64,000 nt of DNA from an uncultured Crocinitomix sp. (GTDB lineage: Bacteria > Bacteroidota > Bacteroidia > Flavobacteriales_D > Crocinitomicaceae): assembly GCA_937136425.1 (NCBI GenBank), contig CAKZON010000070.1, positions 248,001 through 312,000 of the forward strand. The letters run 5' to 3'. This document shows positions 16,986 to 26,131 of this stretch, one piece after another (positions within the stretch are counted from its first letter, which is position 1; each line of letters starts with the position of its first letter). The notes under the pieces were generated by a model. The model was given only the letters and a program-made list of their open reading frames with translations, had not been told where the DNA came from and made no database searches. The position numbers and the translations under genes are program-made.

Positions 16986-18092
16986 TTAATGGTGAGCGCT
17001 TTCAACCGCTGACCCTATATACATTGCTGCAAGCATTGTGAAAATATATGCTTGAAGGAATGCTACTAACAACTCTAGTACTGATATAAACAACGTCATT
17101 GGCACAGCTAATCCAGCCCATGCTAAACTTTCGTTTACAAAAATGATTGAGATTAATGATACAACAATAATGTGCCCTGCAGTAATATTCGCAAACAAAC
17201 GAATTAATAATGCAACAGGCTTAATGAAGATACCAGCAATTTCAATTGGCACTAAAATTAAATACAATGGTAATTTACCATACCAAGGTAATGAGTTTCC
17301 TAATGGATCTAAAATATGCAACCAGTAGGTTTTTTTAGAATTCATCATTTGAATTACAAATGTGATTGTTGCCAACAACAATGTAATTGAAATACTTCCA
17401 GTCATGTTTGGGTTTGAGATGAAAGGAATTAATCCTAACAAGTTTCCAAAAAAGATAAAGAAGAATAATGTTAATAGGTAAGGAGTAAATCTTTTATACT
17501 TATCTCCTTCAATGTTTTCTTTTGCTATGTCCTGAACGAAAACAACCCCTGGCTCTGTCCATTTTGCAATTCCAGAAGGAGCAACTGGTTTACCACCTTT
17601 GTATTTTTTAGCAGAACGAATAAATACAAACAACAATAATGCAGCCACTAAGAAAATTGCTACTACGTTTTTTGTAATAGAGAAATCCATTGAGATTTTA
17701 GTCGCATTTATTGGGTGATGTTCTGCATCAAACTCTACATGGTGCTCACCTGCATTTAATTGATAAACTTTCTCGTGAGACATTACAAAGCTCATTCCGT
17801 TTCGCTCAACTGGTGCAGTATGCTCACCATGACCAAATTCAGATGACATAAAAGTCACTAAACCGTTGTCTGTCCAAAGGATAATAGGTAATGGAATTAC
17901 AAATCCGTCAGCTACATGAATTTCATGCGCATCAAGTGCGTGATGAATAGCATGTTCAGCAGCATTAAATTCCTTTTCAATTTTCTCTTCAACCTTCTCA
18001 AGATCATTGTGAGGGTTAGAACTTATTGCGTTCGCAAAATTTGCAAAACTTGCAACAACTAATAAGAGGATAATTCTAGCGTAATTTTTCAT
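16986..18092 (-). CDS. atpB: ATP synthase F0 a subunit
   Basis: 368 aa, longer than E. coli AtpB because of an exported-looking N-terminus (signal peptide to about residue 22, then a His-rich region HAIHHALDAHEIHV) as is usual in Bacteroidota. The stator channel arginine is in LLIRLFANITAGHII. At least five membrane helices follow residue 130. Confidence 0.95.
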   Translation of the reverse strand: MKNYARIILLLVVASFANFANAISSNPHNDLEKVEEKIEKEFNAAEHAIHHALDAHEIHVADGFVIPLPIILWTDNGLVTFMSSEFGHGEHTAPVERNGMSFVMSHEKVYQLNAGEHHVEFDAEHHPINATKISMDFSITKNVVAIFLVAALLLFVFIRSAKKYKGGKPVAPSGIAKWTEPGVVFVQDIAKENIEGDKYKRFTPYLLTLFFFIFFGNLLGLIPFISNPNMTGSISITLLLATITFVIQMMNSKKTYWLHILDPLGNSLPWYGKLPLYLILVPIEIAGIFIKPVALLIRLFANITAGHIIVVSLISIIFVNESLAWAGLAVPMTLFISVLELLVAFLQAYIFTMLAAMYIGSAVESAHH

Positions 18093-18183
18093 GTCAAAAA
18101 TGATTCAAACTGAGTATGCCCTTTAAAATTTTCGACAAAGGTATTTATTAAAAGGGAACTGAGAAACAATTTTAATTGATTTT

Positions 18184-18600
18184 TTACTTTTTTTCGTCTT
18201 CGACCCTATAATTGCTTAAAAGTCTGACCAAAAAGAGTGTCTCTAAAAGCAGCACAGGAAAGAAAACTGCAAAAAATTGCATAATCATAGGTCTGCTAGT
18301 TGCATCTTTATAAATAAACCAAGGAAAAAGAAAAATTAAAGAAGCCACCATTTTTACAATTGTGTAAAACATGAAAGTGTTCACCATTGATTGATTATCC
18401 TTTTGATACCTTTTTACAATGTAAAGTAAGCCCAATGCTGTTATTGGAATTAAAAAGATATAAATTTTCCAAGGTTGCGCTTCTGCATAAATAGAAGGCA
18501 ATTTATTTGCCAATAATAAATAATGAGTTGTTGCAATGATTATAAAAAAGACAACGAAACGTAGAATTTGATTTCTTAAAAACGATTTATTCATCTTCAC
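18184..18600 (-). CDS. Small four-helix membrane protein of the ATP synthase operon
   Basis: 138 aa with four hydrophobic segments (about 9-29, 42-60, 74-95, 104-125). Position just upstream of atpB and topology resemble AtpI-type assembly factors, but sequence signatures are not clear, so the assignment is positional. It overlaps the preceding gene by 14 bp, indicating coupled translation. Confidence 0.65.
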   Translation of the reverse strand: MKMNKSFLRNQILRFVVFFIIIATTHYLLLANKLPSIYAEAQPWKIYIFLIPITALGLLYIVKRYQKDNQSMVNTFMFYTIVKMVASLIFLFPWFIYKDATSRPMIMQFFAVFFPVLLLETLFLVRLLSNYRVEDEKK

Positions 18601-18802
18601 TTAGTTTTTTAGCTGCCCTTATCAACAAATAGAGAGAGGCTGCAACTCCAATTAATGAAAATACAATGGCCCAAATTGGTTTTTCATTTTGGACATAATT
18701 ATCTAATGCACTTCCACCCCATGCTCCTCCTCCAATAGCAACACCCATTTGAACTGCCATTGATGAAAAAACTATGTAAGGGTTTTTATTAGACTTACTC
18801 AA
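18587..18802 (-). CDS. AtpZ/AtpI-family protein
   Basis: 71 aa with two membrane helices: VFSSMAVQMGVAIGGGAWGGSALD and PIWAIVFSLIGVAASLYLLIR. The GxxxGxxWGGxxLD pattern is that of the AtpZ/AtpI family, small proteins found at the head of F-ATPase operons and linked to c-ring assembly or Mg2+ supply. Confidence 0.8.
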   Translation of the reverse strand: MSKSNKNPYIVFSSMAVQMGVAIGGGAWGGSALDNYVQNEKPIWAIVFSLIGVAASLYLLIRAAKKLSEDE

Positions 18803-18880
18803 TGTTGAATTATTTATTTAAACAACTCTGGATAAATGATACATCATCCAAAATGGAATTTTAGAAGTAGAAACTTGTTA

Positions 18881-19306
18881 TTAGTATACCACCTCAGAAT
18901 CGGGCTCTCCAATTTTTGCTGTTTCAGCAATTAATGGCGCCTCGTTTTTTTCAATGTAATTGCATACACCACTAAACTCGCAACCTATTTCCATTCCAAT
19001 TTGGTTTGTAGTAATGTTACCTTGAATTTTAGCGGTTGATTTAATGTTTAAAAGTCCATCCACAATAATGTTCCCGATCATCTCACCTTCAATATCTGCA
19101 TTAGAGCATTTAACATCCCCTTCTACTCTTCCAGTTGGGCCGATCACTAATTTCCCTAAAGTGTCTAATGACCCCACTAACTTTCCGTCAATTCGAAAGT
19201 TGCTATCTGCTTTAATATCTCCTTTAATAAAAGTACCTTCAACTAATCGATTTAATTTATCGGGTGAGTTTGATACATCTACTTTTCCATTTCCTCCTTT
19301 AAACAT
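18881..19306 (-). CDS. Bactofilin (polymer-forming cytoskeletal protein)
   Basis: 141 aa. Residues 25-125 contain the right-handed beta-helix repeats of bactofilins (GTFIKGDIKADSNFRIDGKLVG, GRVEGDVKCSNADIEGEMIG, STAKIQGNITT) flanked by short disordered ends. It is the first gene of the ATP synthase transcription unit, 78 bp before the AtpZ-like gene, and has its own promoter-like sequence. Confidence 0.9.
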   Translation of the reverse strand: MFKGGNGKVDVSNSPDKLNRLVEGTFIKGDIKADSNFRIDGKLVGSLDTLGKLVIGPTGRVEGDVKCSNADIEGEMIGNIIVDGLLNIKSTAKIQGNITTNQIGMEIGCEFSGVCNYIEKNEAPLIAETAKIGEPDSEVVY

Positions 19307-19329
19307 CTCTTTCTTTTTTATTGTGGCTA

Positions 19330-19360
19330 TAAAGATACGAACAATGATTCAATGTTGCAA
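19330..19360 (-). promoter_or_regulatory. Promoter of the bactofilin-ATP synthase operon
   Basis: Minus strand TTG (19358-19360) and TATCTTTA (19330-19337) at 20-bp spacing, close to the Bacteroidota consensus, 23 bp before the bactofilin ATG. Confidence 0.6.
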
Positions 19361-19519
19361 TGAGTTCATGTTTTAATGATTGAATGGTAAAGTATGTTAA
19401 CACTTTAATGGCTGAATCTTAGTATTGCTATAGAAATGCGCTGAAGCCTAAGTTGTTCTCGAAAACGATTTATTGATTCAGATGTTTAGCAATAAAACGA
19501 CTAAGAAATTGAGTCTTAA

Positions 19520-20776
19520 CTATTCTTTAATCTCTATTTCAATGCTTTCAATTTTAGAATCAGTTACTTCAATAACAGTGAAAATTAGCTTATCGGTTTC
19601 AAATGATTCTTTGGGTTTAGGAATTTCCTCTAAATGAGAAATAACATAACCTGCTAAGGTTTCAAATTCGTCACTCTGCTCAAGCGGAAGACCATGTTGT
19701 TGTATGAGGTGATCGATTTCTGTACGTCCAGAAAACAGGAACTTATTCTCGTCCAATTGCTTTTCAAAAGCCTCATTAATATCATGCTCATCCTCAATTT
19801 CACCAAAAATTTCCTCTATAATATCTTCAACGGTAATAATACCAGATGTTCCTCCAAATTCATCAACCACCACCACGATATTACGCTTGTTTTTGGAAAA
19901 CTGCTTTAAAAGCTCTTTTGCTAAAATTGCTTCAGGAACCACCCCAATTGGCAACATTACATTTTTAATATAATCCGGTTTATTAAACAACTCGTACGCA
20001 TGCACATATCCAATTATATTATCAATAGTGTCGCGATAAACTAAGATTTTTGAAAGGCCAGTAGCAATGAATTTCTCCTTAAGATCCGAAATATCATCCT
20101 CAATATTACATGCTACAATTTCTGTTCGCGGAATGAGACAATCACGTGCTTTTATTTTGGAAAACTCAAGTGCATTATTCAAGATTTGAATCTCATTCTC
20201 CATATGCGCATCTTCCTCAATTCGCTCATTCAAATCACGCACATAATGGTCTAAATCAATCTTTGTAAAAACCTGTTGCGAATCGTCAATGTCTGTCTTC
20301 ATTAATTTCAAAAAGAGATTTGAAAAAAACATTACAATCAAAACTCCTCCAAAAAAGACCCAATAAATGATAAAAAGTGGAATAGCTGCCACGGACAAAA
20401 TACCGTTAGGATTGATTCTAAAAATGGCTTTCGGTAAGAACTCGGCAGTTATTAAAACAATTAGTGTTGATATTACTGTTTGAATTAATAAGATTACCGC
20501 CGCATAATCTGGACTAATTAAAGTCTCCAGTGGAGGCCCTAAGAATAACCCCATATAAATACCATAAATCACCAAGGAAATATTATTTCCAAGCAACATA
20601 GCACTTATAAAATTAGAAGTGTTTTTAACGAAAAATGCTAAAATTCTACCAGAGGTAGTCCCTGTTTTATTGTCCAACTCAATTTTAAGCCTATTTGCAG
20701 AAACAAAGGCAATTTCCATTCCTGAAAAAAAAGCGGAACACAATAAGGTAATTATGATGACAATCCAAATTGTCAT
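19520..20776 (-). CDS. CNNM/CBS/CorC_HlyC transporter-associated protein (hemolysin family, GldE-like)
   Basis: 418 aa: an N-terminal DUF21/CNNM membrane domain (about 1-160, opening IWIVIIITLLCSAFFSGMEIAF), a CBS pair (about 190-325, with ARDCLIPRTEIVACN and VVVVDEFGGTSGIITVEDIIEEIFG) and a C-terminal CorC_HlyC domain (335-418). The family includes Mg2+/Co2+ efflux-related proteins and, in flavobacteria, the gliding protein GldE; which applies here cannot be decided. Confidence 0.88.
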   Translation of the reverse strand: MTIWIVIIITLLCSAFFSGMEIAFVSANRLKIELDNKTGTTSGRILAFFVKNTSNFISAMLLGNNISLVIYGIYMGLFLGPPLETLISPDYAAVILLIQTVISTLIVLITAEFLPKAIFRINPNGILSVAAIPLFIIYWVFFGGVLIVMFFSNLFLKLMKTDIDDSQQVFTKIDLDHYVRDLNERIEEDAHMENEIQILNNALEFSKIKARDCLIPRTEIVACNIEDDISDLKEKFIATGLSKILVYRDTIDNIIGYVHAYELFNKPDYIKNVMLPIGVVPEAILAKELLKQFSKNKRNIVVVVDEFGGTSGIITVEDIIEEIFGEIEDEHDINEAFEKQLDENKFLFSGRTEIDHLIQQHGLPLEQSDEFETLAGYVISHLEEIPKPKESFETDKLIFTVIEVTDSKIESIEIEIKE

Positions 20777-20907
20777 TGCGTGTCAGGATCCATTTAAATT
20801 TTTATCTCAAACGAATATAAGGAATTATTTGATGTTGGCTTGTTAAATTTTAATTTCTGCATGAATCGCAAAGCGTATAATTTAAATCCGCAATCACCTC
20901 AACGTCA

Positions 20908-22194
20908 TTATTTTTTCTCTTCAACAATGTCGTGACCAATATCCTTACGGTAATAAGCTTTATCAAAATTAATTTTTGCAACATTATCGTAAGTTGTTTT
21001 TAGTGCTTTCTCTTTGTTTTTACCATAAGAAGTTACACTCAACACACGACCACCAGCAGTTAGAACCGTCGGGCCATCCTTTTTTGTTCCGGCATGAAAC
21101 ACAATAGAATCATGAATGCCATTAAGTCCAGAAATTGATTTTTCTTTTTCGTAAGCATTTGGATAACCTCCAGAAACCATCATTACTGTAGTTGCTGTGC
21201 GATCATCAAATTCCACATCTCTTTCTGAAAGTGTTCTTGTTGCAACACCTTCAAACAACTCTAATATATCAGACTTAAGACGAGGAATTACAACCTCTGT
21301 CTCAGGATCTCCCATTCGGCAATTGTACTCAATTACAAAAGGATCATTTTTAACATTAATTAAACCAAAAAAGATGACACCTTGATAATCAATCCCATCT
21401 TTAATCAACCCTTTAATTGTTGGAATAATTACTTGGTTTTCTACCTTATCCATGAAGCCCTTCTTGGCAAATGGCACTGGCGAAACTGCCCCCATTCCTC
21501 CAGTATTTAATCCTGTATCTCCTTCTCCAATTCTTTTATAATCCTTTGCTTCAGGCAATTTCTTATATGACTTACCATCAGTAACAACAAATACTGATAG
21601 TTCGATCCCATCTAAAAACTCCTCAATAACAACACGAGAAGATGCATCACCAAACTTAGCATCACTCAACATGCTTTTTAACTCGGCTTTTGCTTCTGGT
21701 AAATTATCTAAAATTAATACCCCTTTACCTGCAGCCAATCCATCAGCTTTAAGAACGTATGGCGGTTTTAGAGATTCTAAAAAAGCATAGCCATTTTCCA
21801 ATGTATCTTTTGTAAATGTTTGGTATTTGGCAGTAGGAATATTGTGCCTTTTCATAAATTTCTTTGAAAAGTCTTTACTTCCTTCTAATTGTGCGGCCTC
21901 TTTGTTAGGCCCAATGATAGCAATGTGCTTAATTTCATCATCTGCCAAAAAGTAATCATGAATTCCATTTACTAGAGGTCCTTCAGGCCCTACAAATACA
22001 AAATCCATTTTCTCTTTTAAGCAAAGTGCCTTAATCCCTTCAAAGTCATCAACTGCAAGGTCAACATTAGTCCCCTCTTGTCCAGTACCTGCGTTACCGG
22101 GAGCTATAAATAACTTATCAATCTGAGAGCTTTGTGCAATTTTCCATGCAATTGCATGTTCTCTACCCCCTGAACCTAATACCAATACATTCAT
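20908..22194 (-). CDS. purD: Phosphoribosylamine-glycine ligase
   Basis: Second step of purine synthesis: phosphoribosylamine plus glycine plus ATP gives GAR. The 428-aa protein begins MNVLVLGSGGREHAIAWK and has FKADGLAAGKGV-type (VLKADGLAAGKGVLI), TGGMGAVSP and NCRMGDPETEVV motifs of the ATP-grasp core. Apparently monocistronic. Confidence 0.98.
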   Translation of the reverse strand: MNVLVLGSGGREHAIAWKIAQSSQIDKLFIAPGNAGTGQEGTNVDLAVDDFEGIKALCLKEKMDFVFVGPEGPLVNGIHDYFLADDEIKHIAIIGPNKEAAQLEGSKDFSKKFMKRHNIPTAKYQTFTKDTLENGYAFLESLKPPYVLKADGLAAGKGVLILDNLPEAKAELKSMLSDAKFGDASSRVVIEEFLDGIELSVFVVTDGKSYKKLPEAKDYKRIGEGDTGLNTGGMGAVSPVPFAKKGFMDKVENQVIIPTIKGLIKDGIDYQGVIFFGLINVKNDPFVIEYNCRMGDPETEVVIPRLKSDILELFEGVATRTLSERDVEFDDRTATTVMMVSGGYPNAYEKEKSISGLNGIHDSIVFHAGTKKDGPTVLTAGGRVLSVTSYGKNKEKALKTTYDNVAKINFDKAYYRKDIGHDIVEEKK

Positions 22195-22211
22195 TTGTCA
22201 ATTGTTTTTTG

Positions 22212-22219
22212 CAAAGTTA
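22212..22219 (-). promoter_or_regulatory. -7 promoter element for purD
   Basis: TAACTTTG on the minus strand, 17 bp before the purD ATG; no clear -33 TTTG at 19 bp. Confidence 0.45.
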
Positions 22220-22373
22220 CATTTTGGGACGGGTTAATGGGCAGAATCTTATTAACAATTGGGATTATTTTTCAGCCTATTTGAGACATTATTTCTGATT
22301 AAATATGTTTCAAGGTTCTCAATCAATTTTTCTTATTGCAAAATAATTTGATTAAGATATCGTTATAAAAACC

Positions 22374-23114
22374 ATGAAAAAGAGCATAACATTAGCCCTA
22401 TTAGTTAGTCTATCACCTTTCTGTCAGGCTCAGGAAAACAACAATGATATTAGTGTAAAATTCAGTCAATCTTTCAATCGGCTTAACGAATCTAAATTTG
22501 GATTTGAATACCGCAGAAATGTTAATGAAAACTTTAAAGTTAAACTTGGCAGTGATTATAGCAAAGGAGATCGAAGTGTTTGGTTAGGAAATTCTATCTT
22601 ATTTGGATCAGATTCTATTACTATCTCCAGAGACCTTGCCGAATTTTCTAAAAGCTACTCTTTTTATGTAGGAATGGACTATGAAGGGATCGATTATTTG
22701 AGCTTTGGTGCCTCATTGATTATTGGGACGAACCAAACATTACTTGGCGCCTATGATCGTGGAGCACGTTATGATACATCACAGGATGACTGGGTAAACT
22801 GCGTTGAATGCGTATACGATTTCCATGAAGCAGAATTACCTCCTGTCCAAAATGGTGGTTTTAGCAACTGGCAATATGCAAGCGCTATAAAAAGTACGAA
22901 TTACCTGTATTACGGAATTGGTTTACGTGCTGCAATTCGAATTCCGATTAAAGATCGATTTGAAATAACGAGTGGATATGAACCTTCCTTTATAAGAAGT
23001 AGTGAATTTAACGTTGTTGAATACCAACCTTTGGATGATACTTACAGTGGTAAAACGGGTACTTTTAACACATTTACACATACTGCATCTGTTGCAGTGC
23101 GCTATAAGTTTTAA
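22374..23114 (+). CDS. Probable outer-membrane protein, unknown function
   Basis: 246 aa, not assigned to a named family. Signal peptide (MKKSITLALLVSLSPFCQAQ), then alternating aromatic/hydrophobic strands (FGFEYRRNVNENFKVKLGSDY, SYSFYVGMDYEGIDYLSFGASL) and a terminal Phe in SVAVRYKF, the pattern of a beta-barrel targeted to the BAM machinery. A Cys pair (VNCVECVYD, about residues 141-144) may form a loop disulfide or bind metal. It ends 6 bp from the convergent methyltransferase gene. Confidence 0.65.
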   Translation: MKKSITLALLVSLSPFCQAQENNNDISVKFSQSFNRLNESKFGFEYRRNVNENFKVKLGSDYSKGDRSVWLGNSILFGSDSITISRDLAEFSKSYSFYVGMDYEGIDYLSFGASLIIGTNQTLLGAYDRGARYDTSQDDWVNCVECVYDFHEAELPPVQNGGFSNWQYASAIKSTNYLYYGIGLRAAIRIPIKDRFEITSGYEPSFIRSSEFNVVEYQPLDDTYSGKTGTFNTFTHTASVAVRYKF

Positions 23115-23120
23115 TTATGG

Positions 23121-23978
23121 TTAGGGCTCAATAAATTCCCAATCTTTAATTGGTTCGAAACGTGCCCAAGATTCCTCGACAGAAGGGTGCGTTAGCACGG
23201 ATTCAACTGAAACTTCTGGAATTTCCTCGTCAGCCATGCCATTTTTAACAAAAATGAAGTTAAAACCTAACTCATTAGCACCGACAAGTCTATACCCTTT
23301 CTTTTTTGCCAAACCAACCATTGCCTTTGGAGAGGCTCCGTGATAAACAGGGTGCTTACCTGGAAAAAAGTAGTTTGCATCATAAGGCACAACTATATTT
23401 CGCATACCAAATTCAACGTGTGTTTCAATTATCACAACATTAGGACTCACCTTTTCCAGTGCATTCCAAACCCAATAATCATTCCCATCAATATCAATTG
23501 ACAATACGTCAATATCTCCACTAAGCCCAGCTTCACTAACTAGATCGTTAATGTTTTCAGCAGTTACTTTTGCGCATTTAAACTTAGGAGCATACATCCA
23601 TGGATGTGGATACTTACCATAAAATCGTTCTCCTCTTTTAATACTTTTTGGATTCCCATCTAAAAACAACCCATGGTAACCATGATTAAGTGCCAAATTT
23701 GCACAATTACTATTAATCCCATCATCTGAACCTATCTCAACAAATGTTTTGTTTTGCATTCCGATTACAGATAGAATAAATAAGAGCTTTCCATCCTCTT
23801 CATATTGCGAAAAAACACGAAAACCAGTGTCATCAATTTGCGGTAGCGTTCCTTTTTTATGCCATTGTTGATATTTAAGAAAAAGTTCACGTTGGCCGAT
23901 TTGAACTTGAGCAGAAAACCGATCTCTCACCTTTAATATATACAACCGACTTTTTAAAAAATCTTTGATTAATCCCAT
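23121..23978 (-). CDS. FkbM-like SAM-dependent methyltransferase
   Basis: 285 aa. The Rossmann SAM-binding motif I is KTFVEIGSDDGINSNCANLAL (about 85-105), followed by HGLFLDGNP-like acidic motif II (YHGLFLDGNPKS) and DVLSIDIDGNDYWVW, typical of FkbM-type O-methyltransferases acting on small molecules or polysaccharide sugars. ATG 23978 is preferred to an upstream TTG (23993), giving a 4-bp gap to the preceding gene. Substrate unknown; no glycan-biosynthesis neighbours are visible. Confidence 0.75.
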   Translation of the reverse strand: MGLIKDFLKSRLYILKVRDRFSAQVQIGQRELFLKYQQWHKKGTLPQIDDTGFRVFSQYEEDGKLLFILSVIGMQNKTFVEIGSDDGINSNCANLALNHGYHGLFLDGNPKSIKRGERFYGKYPHPWMYAPKFKCAKVTAENINDLVSEAGLSGDIDVLSIDIDGNDYWVWNALEKVSPNVVIIETHVEFGMRNIVVPYDANYFFPGKHPVYHGASPKAMVGLAKKKGYRLVGANELGFNFIFVKNGMADEEIPEVSVESVLTHPSVEESWARFEPIKDWEFIEP

Positions 23979-23982
23979 TTTC

Positions 23983-25581
23983 CTAATTTTCAATAATCCA
24001 ATCTACCTCTTTTTCCCACCTTGATTTGACATCAATTAACTCTTTATTATAAATCACCTTTTCTGGTAATCTTTTATCTTTTAATGATCCTGTAGTCCAT
24101 TCATTATCATTATTGTCGTCAAATATAATACGGATTTGATACTTGCCTGGACTAAGCTCTGTGAATACTAGTTTCTGTTCAAATTCTTTTAACGAAATGA
24201 CCTCCCCCTCTTTATTCAACAATTCTACAAATGTAGGTTGATCAAAAACTGTATCCATGTTCAAAATCAATGATCCGAAATAATCCGCTTCTAAAAGCTC
24301 TATAGAAACCCATGTTTCCTTTTCCACAGCATTATTGAAATTAGATGTTGCTGCGAGTGAATCTATTCGCACAAACTTTGTTCGAGCATCAAGCGTATCA
24401 AACACCAATGATCGTAAATTTTCAACCTTAAAGGGCACTGCTTCCAATTCAACCGAATCCTTATCCATAAAATGAATGGCCCCCTCTTGAATATTATCAA
24501 ATGGTTCAGAACTAATTAGTGTAAAGAACTCATTCGGAAGTAAGTTACCTCCTTTTAAATTATTAGACAAAACTAAACCTGTCGCGGTATTTTTTTCCGG
24601 AACTCCTTTATAAAGCGGCTTTATTGTATCAATTTCGCCATTAACATTTACAATGAATTGCATTCTTCCTGGAGGATTTTTTTCTAACCAATACACCAAT
24701 GAATCTTCAGTACCAGTATCTTCTGGCAAAAGCTTCATTAAATCATTAGAAACCTCAAATTTTTCAGGAGAATTATTAAAGATAAATTCTAAGCGGCCAG
24801 GGTATTGAAATTTGGTTGTTATCAATTTAGACTCTCCCACATCTGGACTGAAAGCACGCAAATCAACACTTTCATTATCTATACCAATCACCAATGTATC
24901 TAACATTGTAAACGCTCTTTTTTCTAAAGGTTCTAATTTCAAGTTTCTGTTCTGATCTTCAATTGCAAAAATTATATATTTTCCCTCCTTTAAATAATTC
25001 ATCTGAAAATTACCTGTCCTATCTGATTGTGTAATATAAGTTGGGCGCACTTTAAATGGAATAGAGTCATATTGGCAATCAATATTTGCTTCATAAAGCC
25101 CTACTAAAAAACCCTCGGCACCTTTATTTGTAAACGCATCTGTTACTTTGCCGCTTAGCGATAATGAATCTATATAATCTCCTGTTGAAAAGACATATTG
25201 AAAAATGGAATCATTTTTCTCTGTGATATCAGTTACGGCGTGATTAAAACTTATGGTGTAAGTTGTGTTTTCCTCCAACTTTTCTTTAAACAGAAAACTC
25301 AGCTTTTTGTTTTTTACTAAAATATCTGGTTTATTCTTTAGCTGTGGTGTAATTATAATATTGTCATTGGGATTATTTAACGCTATATATTCTGAGAATT
25401 TTAGCACAATCTCATAGCCAGTAAAATTAGTTTGACCATTTTGAGGATAAGTTCCTGAAGAATCGATCCGCGGCGCAAAGGCGTCTTTTTCGCCACCTTG
25501 CAAAGGATTAATTTGCGCACAACTTATAAATAATAAGCCGAGCAGGAAATAACCGTAATATTTTAAGTGTTTACTCTTCAT
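23983..25581 (-). CDS. Lipoprotein with N-terminal Big_5 Ig-like domain
   Basis: 532 aa. A lipobox (LLFISC, Cys21) is followed by AQINPLQGGEKDAFAPRIDSSGTYPQNGQTNF and a Big_5 domain (about 35-130, with EIVLKFSEYIALNNPNDNIIITP and NTTYTISFNHAVTD), then a prealbumin-like module (SGKVTDAFTNKGAEGFLVGLYE). This architecture is a conserved Bacteroidota envelope lipoprotein of unknown role. Co-directional with the methyltransferase and msrC genes with gaps of 3-4 bp. Confidence 0.82.
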   Translation of the reverse strand: MKSKHLKYYGYFLLGLLFISCAQINPLQGGEKDAFAPRIDSSGTYPQNGQTNFTGYEIVLKFSEYIALNNPNDNIIITPQLKNKPDILVKNKKLSFLFKEKLEENTTYTISFNHAVTDITEKNDSIFQYVFSTGDYIDSLSLSGKVTDAFTNKGAEGFLVGLYEANIDCQYDSIPFKVRPTYITQSDRTGNFQMNYLKEGKYIIFAIEDQNRNLKLEPLEKRAFTMLDTLVIGIDNESVDLRAFSPDVGESKLITTKFQYPGRLEFIFNNSPEKFEVSNDLMKLLPEDTGTEDSLVYWLEKNPPGRMQFIVNVNGEIDTIKPLYKGVPEKNTATGLVLSNNLKGGNLLPNEFFTLISSEPFDNIQEGAIHFMDKDSVELEAVPFKVENLRSLVFDTLDARTKFVRIDSLAATSNFNNAVEKETWVSIELLEADYFGSLILNMDTVFDQPTFVELLNKEGEVISLKEFEQKLVFTELSPGKYQIRIIFDDNNDNEWTTGSLKDKRLPEKVIYNKELIDVKSRWEKEVDWIIEN

Positions 25582-25584
25582 GTA

Positions 25585-26064
25585 CTAAAATCGATCTGCA
25601 ATGAATACAGCCAATTCAGTTAAATATTTTTGATCTATATCGTTAAAGTCATCCAACTTATCGCTATCAACATCAAGTACTGAACGCACTTGCCCATGGT
25701 TTATTATAGGAACAACAATTTCTGACTGACTTGCGGCACTGCATGCTATGTGACCTGGAAAGTTGTTTACATCTGGAACTATTAAAGTTTCTCCGTTTTG
25801 CCAAACAGTTCCACAAACTCCTCTTCCCTTTGCTATTCTTGTACAAGCAATATCTCCTTGGAATGGCCCTAACACCAACTCGTCGTCTTTTACAAAATAA
25901 AAGCCAACCCAAAAAAAACCAAATGTTTGTCTTAGTGCTGCTGCAATATTAGCACAATTCGCTACCAAATCTGGCTCATCCTCAATCAGTGCTTTGATTT
26001 GAGGAATCAAAGTTTGATACTTCTGCTCACGTGTCTCTCCATCAAGGATTAATTCATCCGCCAT
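25585..26064 (-). CDS. msrC: Free methionine-(R)-sulfoxide reductase (GAF domain)
   Basis: 159-aa single GAF domain. It carries the three cysteines used by fRMsr enzymes: Cys74 (GDIACTRI), Cys84 (GRGVCGTVW) and Cys108 (GHIACSAAS), with SEIVVPI and VLDVDS. It reduces free Met-R-sulfoxide, so a role in oxidative-damage repair is expected. Three bp upstream of the Big_5 lipoprotein gene. Confidence 0.93.
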   Translation of the reverse strand: MADELILDGETREQKYQTLIPQIKALIEDEPDLVANCANIAAALRQTFGFFWVGFYFVKDDELVLGPFQGDIACTRIAKGRGVCGTVWQNGETLIVPDVNNFPGHIACSAASQSEIVVPIINHGQVRSVLDVDSDKLDDFNDIDQKYLTELAVFIADRF

Positions 26065-26131
26065 AAGTTAATTTTGAGCAAAAATAGAGTTTTTGGAAAG
26101 AATTAGCTTTGAATGCACTTACTAAATACGC

